From: Betaproteobacteria bacterium
Lineage (GTDB): Bacteria > Pseudomonadota > Gammaproteobacteria > Burkholderiales > Casimicrobiaceae
Assembly (NCBI GenBank): GCA_016716425.1
Contig: JADJWJ010000009.1
Span: forward strand, 62,001-126,000
Direction of reading: 5' to 3'
Length of the DNA stretch: 64,000 bases
The notes beneath the pieces were generated by a model that ran no database searches, was not told the origin of the DNA, and saw only the letters and a program-made list of their open reading frames with translations. A program made the position numbers and the translations under genes. Numbering within the stretch: the stretch's first letter is position 1; the number at the start of each line of letters is the position of its first letter. Below, piece after piece: positions 27,123 through 36,659 of this stretch.

Positions 27123-27890
27123 ATGCGGACCAATCCGGTGAAGGCGACGCTGGCGGCGGGCGGAAGCGCGCACGGCGCCATGGTGTTCGAGTTCTTCTCG
27201 CCCGGCCTGCCGCAGATCTGCCGCAATGCCGGCGCCGACTTCGTGCTCTACGACATGGAGCACACCGGGCTCTCGTTCGAGACGCTGAAGGCGCAGGTCG
27301 CGCTGTGCCGCGGACTGCCGATCGTGCCGATGGCGCGCGTGCCGCGCGGCGAGTACCACCTCATCGCGCGCGCGCTCGACGTCGGCGCGCTCGGCGTGAT
27401 GGTGCCGATGGTCGGCTCCGCGGACGAGGCCGCCGCGATCGTCGCGTGCACGCGCTATCCGCCGGCAGGACGGCGCGGTGCGGCGTTCGGCTTCGCGCAC
27501 GACGACTACGAGGGCGGCGACGTGGCGGCGAAGATCGCGGCGATCCACGAGCGCACGCTGGTGATCGCACAGATCGAGACGGCGGAAGGGCTCGCCAACG
27601 TCGAGGCCATCGCCGCGGTGCCGGGTGTGGACGCGCTGTGGGTCGGCCACTTCGACCTCACCAATTTCATGGGCATCCCGGGGCAGTTCCGCCATCCGGA
27701 CTATCTCGCGGCGATCCGGCGCATCGTCGCCGCCTGCGAGGCGCACGGCAAGGCCGCGGCGTTCCTCGCTGCCGACGACACGTTCGCGCGCGAGTACAAG
27801 AGCTACGGCTTCCGGCTGTTCGCGTACGGCATCGACCAGGCGATGCTGCAGGGCGCGCTGCGGCACGGGCTCGCGCTGCTGCGCGCATAG
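27123..27890 (+). CDS. HpcH/HpaI-type class II aldolase
   Basis: A 255-residue metal-dependent pyruvate aldolase of the HpcH/HpaI family, which cleaves or forms 4-hydroxy-2-oxo acids in aromatic and sugar-acid breakdown. Family motifs are FVLYDMEHTGLSFE, VPMARVP, and the metal-ligand region VIAQIETAEGLANVEAI followed by WVGHFDLTNFMG. The fold is complete. It is 12 bases upstream of a 2-hydroxyacid dehydrogenase gene, and the two could act on the same oxo-acid. The specific substrate is unknown. Confidence 0.9.
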   Translation: MRTNPVKATLAAGGSAHGAMVFEFFSPGLPQICRNAGADFVLYDMEHTGLSFETLKAQVALCRGLPIVPMARVPRGEYHLIARALDVGALGVMVPMVGSADEAAAIVACTRYPPAGRRGAAFGFAHDDYEGGDVAAKIAAIHERTLVIAQIETAEGLANVEAIAAVPGVDALWVGHFDLTNFMGIPGQFRHPDYLAAIRRIVAACEAHGKAAAFLAADDTFAREYKSYGFRLFAYGIDQAMLQGALRHGLALLRA

Positions 27891-27902
27891 GAGAGCCATT
27901 CC

Positions 27903-28940
27903 ATGACGGCACCCTTCCGCGTCGGCATCACCCGCGACATCCTCGACTCGCGCGGCGAGCCCGCGTTCGGGCGTGCCGCGCTGGCGATCCTCGACGACGC
28001 GCCCGGCATCGGGTGGGAGTACCTGCCCGAGGTCGTGCGCGAGATCTCGGCCGACCACGCGGCGCGCTACGACGCGCTGTACGTGAACATGGCGCGGGTG
28101 CCGGCGGCGGTCGTCGCCCGCCCGGACTGCCGGCTGCGCGCCGTCGCGCGGCACGGTGTGGGCTACGACGCCGTCGACGTGGCCGCGATGACGCGCGCGG
28201 GCGTGGTCGTCACCCACACGCCGATGCCGATGCCGCGCCCGGTCGCGACGATCGCGCTGACGTTCATCCTGGCGCTCGCCGGCAAGCTGATGCTGAAGGA
28301 CCGGCTGACGCGGACCGGCCGCTGGGACGAGCGGATGGACCACATGGGAACGGGGCTCACGGGGCGCACGCTCGGGGTGGTCGGCGCCGGGCGCATCGGC
28401 CGCGAGCTCCTGCGGATGGCGCGGGCGTTCGACCTGAAGCTCCTGGCCGCGGATCCCTACGTCAACGCCGTGGAACTCGCGTACATCGGCGCGCGCAAGG
28501 TGCCGCTCGCCACGCTGATGGCCGAGGCCGACTTCGTCGTGACGTGCCCGCTGCTCAACGACGAGACGCGGCACCTGATCGGCGCGCGCGAATTCGCGCG
28601 GATGAAGCCGACGGCGTACTTCGTCAACGTGGCGCGCGGCCCCGTGGTCGACGAATCGGCGCTGATCGCGGCGCTTGCGGCGGGCCGCATCGCCGGTGCG
28701 GCGCTCGACGTGTTCGAGCAGGAGCCGGTCGACCCGGCCAACCCGCTGCTCGCGATGGACAACGTGATCGTGACCCCGCACTCGCTGTGCTGGACCGACG
28801 AGTGCTTCCACAACATGGCCACGACGGGGCTCGCCAGCATCGTCGACGCGCTCGCGGGGCGCTGCCCCGAGTTCGTCGTCGATCGCGCGGTCCTCGTCCA
28901 CCCGCGGGTGCGGGCGTGGCTGACGGGAGGTGGGCAATGA
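27903..28940 (+). CDS. D-isomer-specific 2-hydroxyacid dehydrogenase
   Basis: NAD(P)-dependent oxidoreductase of 345 residues. The Rossmann motif is GVVGAGRIGRELL. The catalytic Arg is in NVARGPVVDE, the Glu in VFEQEPVDP, and the His in VTPHSLCWTDE. These are the three active-site residues of the D-lactate/phosphoglycerate dehydrogenase family. GAGCC lies upstream of the ATG. Its stop overlaps the next gene's start (ATGA). With the aldolase gene before it, a role in reducing or oxidising an oxo/hydroxy acid pair is plausible. Confidence 0.92.
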   Translation: MTAPFRVGITRDILDSRGEPAFGRAALAILDDAPGIGWEYLPEVVREISADHAARYDALYVNMARVPAAVVARPDCRLRAVARHGVGYDAVDVAAMTRAGVVVTHTPMPMPRPVATIALTFILALAGKLMLKDRLTRTGRWDERMDHMGTGLTGRTLGVVGAGRIGRELLRMARAFDLKLLAADPYVNAVELAYIGARKVPLATLMAEADFVVTCPLLNDETRHLIGAREFARMKPTAYFVNVARGPVVDESALIAALAAGRIAGAALDVFEQEPVDPANPLLAMDNVIVTPHSLCWTDECFHNMATTGLASIVDALAGRCPEFVVDRAVLVHPRVRAWLTGGGQ

Positions 28941-29917
28941 GCGTTCGCCGGCATTGGGCCGCACTCGGGCTGATCGCCGTGGCCGTGGCGTCCGCCGCGG
29001 CGGAATTCGACCTGCAGGGGCATCGCGGCGCGCGGGGATTGGCGCCCGAGAACACGATGGCCGCGTTCCAGCGGGCGCTGGCCATCGGCGTCACGACGCT
29101 CGAGACCGACCTGGTCGTCACGCGGGACGGGGTGCTCGTGACCACGCACGACCTGCTCCTCAATCCCGACCTGGTGCGCGGCCCGGACGGGAAGTGGCTG
29201 CCGGCGAAAGGCCCGCCAGTCCGCACGTTGTCGTTCGCGGACCTGCAGAAGTACGACGTCGGGCGCATCAATCCGGCGTCCGCCTACGCAAAGCAGTTTC
29301 CCGAGCAGCAGCCGACGGACGGCCAGCAGATCCCGGCGCTGGCGGACGTCCTCGCACTCGGGGCGGGCAATCCGGTCCGCTTCAACCTCGAGACCAAGAT
29401 CACGCCGGGCAGCGGCGCCGACACACCCGAGCCTGCGGCATTCGCGCGGCTGGTGGTCGACCTCGTTCGCGCGGCCGGCATGACCCGGCGGGTCACCGTG
29501 CAGTCGTTCGACTGGCGGACGCTGGTCGAGGTGAAGAAGCTGGCACCCGAAATCCCGACCGCGTGCCTGACGATCGAGACGTCCAGCAACGATACCGTGC
29601 AGCGGCAGGCGACCGGAGGTTCGCCGTGGCACGCCGGGCTGCGCCTGTCCGCGCACGGTGGCTCGGTGCCAAAGCTGGTCAAGTCCGCAGGCTGCGGCAC
29701 GTGGTCGACGTTCTGGCGCAACCTCACGCCTGAACTGGTCGCGGAGGCGCACGCGCAGGGCCTGCTCGTGCTGCCGTGGACAGTCAACGAGCCGGCCGAC
29801 ATGGCCCGCCTGATCGGCTGGGGGGTCGACGGCATCATCACCGACTACCCGGACCGCCTGCGCAAGGCACTGGCGGAAAAGGGAATGCCGCTGCCGGCGG
29901 GCGACGGCACCCAGTGA
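28937..29917 (+). CDS. glpQ: periplasmic glycerophosphodiester phosphodiesterase
   Basis: Hydrolyses glycerophosphodiesters to glycerol-3-phosphate and an alcohol. The 326-residue protein has a signal peptide ending SAAAEF. The GDPD motif QGHRGARGLAPENT gives the catalytic His; TTLETDLVVTRDG and TTHD supply metal-binding Glu and Asp and the second His. The C-terminal VDGIITDYPDRL is typical. The ATG overlaps the previous stop by four bases. Its own stop abuts a 50-bp perfect palindrome. Confidence 0.9.
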   Translation: MSVRRHWAALGLIAVAVASAAAEFDLQGHRGARGLAPENTMAAFQRALAIGVTTLETDLVVTRDGVLVTTHDLLLNPDLVRGPDGKWLPAKGPPVRTLSFADLQKYDVGRINPASAYAKQFPEQQPTDGQQIPALADVLALGAGNPVRFNLETKITPGSGADTPEPAAFARLVVDLVRAAGMTRRVTVQSFDWRTLVEVKKLAPEIPTACLTIETSSNDTVQRQATGGSPWHAGLRLSAHGGSVPKLVKSAGCGTWSTFWRNLTPELVAEAHAQGLLVLPWTVNEPADMARLIGWGVDGIITDYPDRLRKALAEKGMPLPAGDGTQ

Positions 29918-29966
29918 GGGTCTGACCCTTAACATGCACTATAGTGCATGTTAAGGGTCAGACCCT
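29917..29966. repeat. 50-bp perfect palindrome between convergent stop codons
   Basis: AGGGTCTGACCCTTAACATG runs into CACTATAGTG and then the exact reverse complement, centred at 29941.5, with no mismatch. It begins on the last base of the glycerophosphodiesterase TGA and ends two bases into the lolA stop. The centre is AT-rich against its surroundings. The ends contain nested GGGTC-T-GACCC palindromes, as in REP-like elements. It could act as a bidirectional terminator, but it lacks a T-run. Confidence 0.9.
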
Positions 29967-30585
29967 ACTTCTCGCCGACGACGTCCGCGCCCGGCGGCGG
30001 GGTGAACCGGAAGGCGTCGGGTGCGAGCTTCGGATTGCGCTCGAACGCGGTGAAGCGGACGACGCTCTTCTGGCCGAACGCGTCGAGCAGGTCCAGCGCC
30101 GCGAGTCCCTTCGCGTCGAAGCCGAGCCGGATCTCGGCGAACGTCGTCTCCTTGCTGACGGGCGTCGCGGACAGCCAGTCGAGGCCGTCGGCGGCCGGCA
30201 GGTCCTTCCACGTGAACGCGCGCTCGACGTCCTGGTTGCCGGCGAGCAGCGCGGCGGGCGTGGCGCCGAGCGCTTCGGAGAGCCTGCGGACGATCACCTG
30301 GTTCAGGTCCTCGTCGTAGACCCACACGCGCGTCCCGTCGCCGACGAGCAGTTGCTTGTACGGCTTGGCCACGATCCAGCGGAACCGCCCTGGTCGCTCG
30401 AGCAGGAACTCCCCGCTCGCCGTCTGCGTCACCCGCCCCGCCTGGTCGGACACCGTCTGCGTGAACTGCGCGCGCGCCGTCTGCGTGTCGCGCACGAACG
30501 CGCGCAGGCGGTCGAGCGTGGCGGCCTGCGCGGTCGCGACCGTCAGTGCCGCCGCGAGCACCAGACCTGTCACAAGGAGACGCAC
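29965..30585 (-). CDS. lolA: outer membrane lipoprotein carrier LolA
   Basis: Periplasmic chaperone that moves lipoproteins from LolCDE to LolB. The 206-residue protein has a signal peptide (VTGLVLAAALTVATAQA) and the LolA fold with FTQTVSDQAGRV, GRFRWIVAKPYKQLLVGDG and VWVYDEDLNQVIVR, all conserved. No ATG is available. The GTG at 30585 is chosen as it opens the signal peptide; a second GTG at 30573 is possible. Both lie in or at the edge of a palindromic repeat. Downstream of ftsK as expected, but separated by one small gene. Confidence 0.9.
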   Translation of the reverse strand: MRLLVTGLVLAAALTVATAQAATLDRLRAFVRDTQTARAQFTQTVSDQAGRVTQTASGEFLLERPGRFRWIVAKPYKQLLVGDGTRVWVYDEDLNQVIVRRLSEALGATPAALLAGNQDVERAFTWKDLPAADGLDWLSATPVSKETTFAEIRLGFDAKGLAALDLLDAFGQKSVVRFTAFERNPKLAPDAFRFTPPPGADVVGEK

Positions 30586-30638
30586 GGACGCAGAGGAACC
30601 GCGAAGCGCGGTTCTCTGCGCCTCTGCGTCTCTTTGTG
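30571..30638. repeat. 68-bp imperfect palindrome covering the lolA start
   Basis: CACAAGGAGACGCACGGACG pairs across CGCGAAGCGCG with CGCCTCTGCGTCTCTTTGTG, with a few mismatches. The same motif type (CTCTGCG...CTTTGTG) occurs between genes in many bacteria. Here the candidate lolA start codon lies inside it, and the frame of lolA stays open through the whole element. Confidence 0.75.
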
Positions 30639-30650
30639 AGAAGTTGTTCG

Positions 30651-31043
30651 TCACTTGTTCGCCCCGAATTCGGTCCCCGGAATGTGTGCGAGGCAGTTGC
30701 CCACGGCATCGAGGATCAGGTACGTGTGCTGCAGCCCGCCCTTGTCCTTGCGCCCGCCGACATCCTTGTACTGATGCACGTAGACCCGCCACGAGTCGTA
30801 TTCGTTCTCGACGTCGTACGTGCAGCCCGTCACGAACGCCGTCGGCCCGCAGAAGCCCGCTGGCAGCATCGTGCGCGTGCGCGCGATCGCCTGCGCCTCG
30901 GTGATCCGCGGCGCCGACTTCGGCACGTCGCCGGGACAAAGCTGCGGGCCGTGCAGGTAGACGTCGACCGGACCGGCGCCGGCCGCACCCGCGACGAGGC
31001 CGGCGACCGCGACCGCCGCGCGCCACCGCAACCCGCCCGTCAC
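30651..31043 (-). CDS. small secreted protein of unknown function
   Basis: Not recognised. A 130-residue protein with an N-terminal hydrophobic segment (VAVAGLVAGAAGAGP) that reads as a signal peptide. The mature part has four cysteines (in LCPGD, FCGPT, GCTYD, NCLAH) that could form two disulfides. A GTG at 31043 has GGAG 7 bases upstream and gives a compact signal; the frame extends further but with basic non-signal residues. It lies between ftsK and lolA on the same strand. Probably real given coding bias and export signal. Confidence 0.65.
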   Translation of the reverse strand: MTGGLRWRAAVAVAGLVAGAAGAGPVDVYLHGPQLCPGDVPKSAPRITEAQAIARTRTMLPAGFCGPTAFVTGCTYDVENEYDSWRVYVHQYKDVGGRKDKGGLQHTYLILDAVGNCLAHIPGTEFGANK

Positions 31044-31139
31044 GCCGCGCCGCTCCACCGTGCCGTCAACGACGCCGGCGCGTCGGCGTTTCGTGCCTGC
31101 TCGCGACCGCACGCCGCCCTTCGGGCCTCGCCGCTCGCG

Positions 31140-33449
<2,310 letters not shown>

Positions 33450-33478
33450 AACGTTGCCGCGTGGACTTCACAAGCCGC

Positions 33479-33484
33479 ATTATA
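33479..33484 (-). promoter_or_regulatory. -10 element upstream of ftsK
   Basis: Perfect TATAAT on the minus strand, predicting a start near 33472 and a 23-base leader before the ftsK ATG. The -35 is weak. trxB is divergent on the other side. Confidence 0.5.
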
Positions 33485-33609
33485 CGCAACGCGTGACCGC
33501 AGAAAAGGGGGCGTGACCCGCGACAGGCGTCCGGGCGGCCGCGGCTGGAGGCGGCCAGGGAGCGCCCCCACATGGGCTAAACTCCGCTCTTTTGCTGCGA
33601 AAGAACCGC

Positions 33610-34560
33610 ATGTCCGCCAAGCACGCCCGACTTCTGATCCTGGGATCCGGCCCGGCCGGCTACACCGCCGCAGTATACGCCGCGCGCGCGAACCTCTCGC
33701 CCGTCCTGATCACCGGCCTTGCCCAGGGCGGGCAGCTGATGACGACGACCGAGGTCGACAACTGGCCCGCCGACGCCGACGGGGTGATGGGTCCGGACCT
33801 GATGGCGCGGTTCCAGAAGCACGCGGAGCGGTTTGCCACGGAACTCGTGTTCGACCACATCCACACCGTCCGGCTCGGCGAACGTCCGTTCCGGCTGCTC
33901 GGGGACTCGGGCGAGTACACGTGCGACGCGCTGATCATCGCCACCGGCGCCTCGGCCCGCTACCTGGGGCTCCCGTCCGAGGAGGCGTTCATGGGCAAGG
34001 GCGTATCGGCGTGCGCCACGTGCGACGGCTTCTTCTACAAGGGGCAGGACGTCGTGGTCGTCGGCGGCGGCAACACCGCGGTCGAGGAGGCGCTGTACCT
34101 GTCCAACATCGCAAGGAAGGTCACCGTCGTGCACCGCCGCGACAAGTTCCGGGCCGAGGCGATCCTGATCGACCGGCTGCTCGCGAAGACGAAGGGCGAC
34201 GGGAACGTGCGCGTGCTCTGGGACCACACGCTGGACGAGGTGCTGGGCGACGCCTCGGGCGTCACCGGCGTGCGCGTCAAGTCCACGAAGTCCGGCGCCG
34301 CCCAGGACATGCCGGTGCACGGCGTGTTCGTTGCGATCGGCCACACGCCGAACACTCAGATCTTCGAAGGGCAACTCGACATGGCCGGCGGCTACATCAA
34401 GGTGAAGGGCGGCGCGGAAGGCAATGCGACGGCCACGTCGATCCCCGGCGTGTTTGCCGCCGGCGACGTCGCCGACCACGTGTACCGGCAGGCGGTCACG
34501 TCGGCCGGCACCGGTTGCATGGCGGCGCTCGACGCCGAGGCGTTCCTCGAAGGGCATTGA
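33610..34560 (+). CDS. trxB: thioredoxin reductase
   Basis: NADPH-dependent flavoenzyme that reduces thioredoxin. At 316 residues it has the low-molecular-weight TrxB layout. The FAD motif is GSGPAGYTAAVYAARA, the redox-active CATC is at 135-138 in SACATCDGFF, the NADPH motif is VVGGGNTAVEEA, and the C-terminal FAD motif is GVFAAGDVADHVYRQ. The ATG at 33610 is the first in frame with family similarity. It is followed after 36 bases by the Smr gene. Confidence 0.97.
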   Translation: MSAKHARLLILGSGPAGYTAAVYAARANLSPVLITGLAQGGQLMTTTEVDNWPADADGVMGPDLMARFQKHAERFATELVFDHIHTVRLGERPFRLLGDSGEYTCDALIIATGASARYLGLPSEEAFMGKGVSACATCDGFFYKGQDVVVVGGGNTAVEEALYLSNIARKVTVVHRRDKFRAEAILIDRLLAKTKGDGNVRVLWDHTLDEVLGDASGVTGVRVKSTKSGAAQDMPVHGVFVAIGHTPNTQIFEGQLDMAGGYIKVKGGAEGNATATSIPGVFAAGDVADHVYRQAVTSAGTGCMAALDAEAFLEGH

Positions 34561-34596
34561 CGCACGGGTGGCTGCGCACCTGCGCGACGAAGCGCG

Positions 34597-35274
34597 ATGG
34601 CCAAGCTGACCGACCTCAAGGAATTGCTGGCGGCGGCGCGTGCGAAGGCAGCGCCAGCGACCGGGTCGTCCGCCGCCCCGAAGGCCACGGCGCGGCCCAC
34701 GGGGACCAGGCGCGCCGTCGCCGCGTTGAAGCACGCCGACGGCGACGTGGACCTCGCGCGGGCGTTCGCGGACGTGCAGCGGCTGCCGCCCGCGAACAAG
34801 GCGCAGGTGGACCGCCCGCGGCCGTCGCCGGTCCCGCATTACACGCTGGCCGACGAGCGCGACGTCCTGCAGGCGTCGAAGTACGGCGACGATCCGGCGC
34901 CGCAGTCGTGGGACACCGGGCAGGAGTTCGAGCACGAGCAGACGTTCGTGCGCCGCGGCCTGCCCGCCGACTTGGCCGGCAAGCTGCGCCGCGGCCACTG
35001 GTCGGTGCAGGCCGAACTGGACCTGCACGGGCTGATCGTCGACGAGGCGCACGACGCGCTGTCGGACTTCATCGTCGACGCGCGGACGCGGCGGCTGCGC
35101 TGCGTGCGCGTCGTCCACGGCAAGGGGCTGACCTCGCCCGGCAAGGAGCCGGTGCTCAAGGGCAAGGTGCGCCGCTGGCTCGCGCACTGGGACGAGGTCC
35201 TCGCCTACGCCGAGGCGCCGCGCCACGCCGGCGGCGGTGGAGCGCTTCTCGTGCTCCTCAAGGGTAGTCAGTAG
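34597..35274 (+). CDS. Smr-domain protein
   Basis: A 225-residue protein with a C-terminal Smr domain (about residues 140-225), a fold linked to nucleic-acid nicking or branched-DNA binding and related to MutS2 C-termini. Signature motifs are ELDLHGLIVDEA and RVVHGKGLTS. The N-terminal half is charged and poorly conserved, with the family block HYTLADERDVLQASKYGD. In other betaproteobacteria this gene also follows trxB. The exact cellular role is unresolved. Confidence 0.88.
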   Translation: MAKLTDLKELLAAARAKAAPATGSSAAPKATARPTGTRRAVAALKHADGDVDLARAFADVQRLPPANKAQVDRPRPSPVPHYTLADERDVLQASKYGDDPAPQSWDTGQEFEHEQTFVRRGLPADLAGKLRRGHWSVQAELDLHGLIVDEAHDALSDFIVDARTRRLRCVRVVHGKGLTSPGKEPVLKGKVRRWLAHWDEVLAYAEAPRHAGGGGALLVLLKGSQ

Positions 35275-35642
35275 GCGCAAACAAGTCAGAAGGGGGTGCA
35301 GGCCTTCCGGCGCAACCCCTTGGAACAATCACGCCGCCGACTGCCTGACGACCTGCTGGTCGGGCAGAAATCGCGGGCGAAGCCCGTCGATTTCCGGAAC
35401 AAGGGCTGGCAACCGCGTGCCACTTCCGGGAGCCGAGCCTGGCTCGAATCCCTGCTGCCGGCGTTGGAGGCTGCCACCGCGCACGCGCGCCCGAACACCC
35501 CCCCGCGGCGGGGGGGGGCGGGGGGGCCGCGTCTCCGCGCGGAAAGCGCCGGGCCGCCCCAGGCTATTCGCGCTGACTTCATTCGTCGGCGAAACGCGCG
35601 CTCCGCTGCGAAGCAGCCGAGCGCGCGTTTCGCAGACGATGC
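35275..35642. other. repeat-rich gap between convergent genes
   Basis: No gene is seen. It holds AAATCGCGGGCGAAGCCCGT (35370 region) and, on the minus strand, GGGGCGGCCCGGCGC near 35560, both resembling parts of the dispersed 155-bp element. A G/C homopolymer-rich patch (35506-35527) has runs of seven to nine identical bases. A strong hairpin lies at 35590-35632. Confidence 0.6.
35590..35632. terminator. 43-base hairpin between convergent genes
   Basis: CGAAACGCGCGCTC pairs perfectly with GAGCGCGCGTTTCG. An inner GCTGC-GAA-GCAGC stem is separated from it by one C-C mismatch. TCGTC/GACGA may extend it outside. It lies just after the DUF2788 stop and could terminate transcription from either side, though no long T-run follows. 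Confidence 0.5.
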
Positions 35643-35870
35643 CTAGATGCCGAGCAGCTTCGCGATGATCGACTTCGCGATGAAGCCGATCATCCCGAAC
35701 GCCAGCACGAAGAACAGCACGAAGGTGCCGAGGCGCCCCGCCTTCGACTGCTTCGCCAGGCTCCAGATGATGAACAGCATGTACGCGATGAACGCGCCCA
35801 CGCCGAACGTCACGCCGAACTCTGCGATCTGCGACTCGGTGAATCCGAGGACCGTGCCTTCGGCGCCCAC
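35643..35870 (-). CDS. DUF2788 small membrane protein
   Basis: A 75-residue protein with two membrane helices (VGAFIAYMLFIIWSL and LGTFVLFFVLAFGMIGFIA) and the block FTESQIAEFGVTFGVG, matching the DUF2788 family of beta- and gammaproteobacteria. Function is unknown. The only reasonable start is the GTG at 35870, which is 6 bases after the preceding gene's stop, suggesting coupling. No strong ribosome site is visible. Confidence 0.8.
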   Translation of the reverse strand: MGAEGTVLGFTESQIAEFGVTFGVGAFIAYMLFIIWSLAKQSKAGRLGTFVLFFVLAFGMIGFIAKSIIAKLLGI

Positions 35871-35876
35871 GATCGT

Positions 35877-36659
35877 TCAGTCGCGCAGCGGCGCCCCGTC
35901 GGCATCGACGAGGTCGCGGTACGCATGCCACGTCGCGTGGCCGACGACCGGCACCGCGAACACGAAGCCGACCATCATCGTCAGCATCGACGCGGCGATG
36001 AGCGCCATGATCAGCACCGCCCACAGCGCCATCGCCACCGGGTTGTCGCCGACGGCGCGCACGCTCGTGAGAATCGCGCGCTCGAGGCGGATCCGGCGGT
36101 CGAGCAGCAGCGGCACCGACACCGCCGTGGCCGCGAACACGATCGCCGCTCCGAGCGCGCCGGCGCCCACCCAGACCGGGAATACCCACCAGCGCGACAT
36201 GACGACGAAGTGGCGCAGGAAATCCTCGAGACCGGCCACGCGGTCGTCGACGAAGTTCCAGACCAGCACCACCGACAGCGCGACCCACAGCGTCGCGCCG
36301 ATCGCGAGCCACAGTCCGAGCCACACCAGCGCACGCGTGCCGCGCCGCCACGCGTCGAGCGCATGCGGCAGCCGCGCTCGCTCGCCGCGCGCGAGGCGGC
36401 GCGACAGCTCGTAGAGGCCGGTGGCGAGGATCGGACCGATCAGCACGAAGCCCGAGAACGCGCCCGGCAGGATCGGCCACGCGTGCAACGCGACGGTGAG
36501 AATCGTGAGGCCCCCGACCATGACGATCAGCCCGTGCAGCACGGATGGCCCGAACGCATGCGTGAAATCGTGCCAGCCCATCCGCAGCCAGACGAACGGC
36601 CGCAGGAACCCCACGATGCGCACCGGCAGCGGCCCGTGGTCGCCGGGCACGGTCGTCAC
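35877..36659 (-). CDS. DUF2189 polytopic membrane protein
   Basis: A 260-residue inner-membrane protein with about six hydrophobic segments (for example LHGLIVMVGGLTILTVAL, ALVWLGLWLAIGATLWVAL, AAIVFAATAVSVPLLL). The layout GPSVLHGLIVM, FSGFVLIGPILATGLYELS, RALVWLGL, and WHAYRDLV matches DUF2189 proteins, whose function is unknown. It starts with a GTG in a GTGA overlap with the yhdP stop, indicating translational coupling. Confidence 0.82.
   Translation of the reverse strand: MTTVPGDHGPLPVRIVGFLRPFVWLRMGWHDFTHAFGPSVLHGLIVMVGGLTILTVALHAWPILPGAFSGFVLIGPILATGLYELSRRLARGERARLPHALDAWRRGTRALVWLGLWLAIGATLWVALSVVLVWNFVDDRVAGLEDFLRHFVVMSRWWVFPVWVGAGALGAAIVFAATAVSVPLLLDRRIRLERAILTSVRAVGDNPVAMALWAVLIMALIAASMLTMMVGFVFAVPVVGHATWHAYRDLVDADGAPLRD

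Noticed and set aside
25664..29917. 1417-codon plus-strand open frame
   Set aside because: Mostly antisense to rarA and out of phase with the aldolase and dehydrogenase genes; only the final part is the glycerophosphodiesterase.
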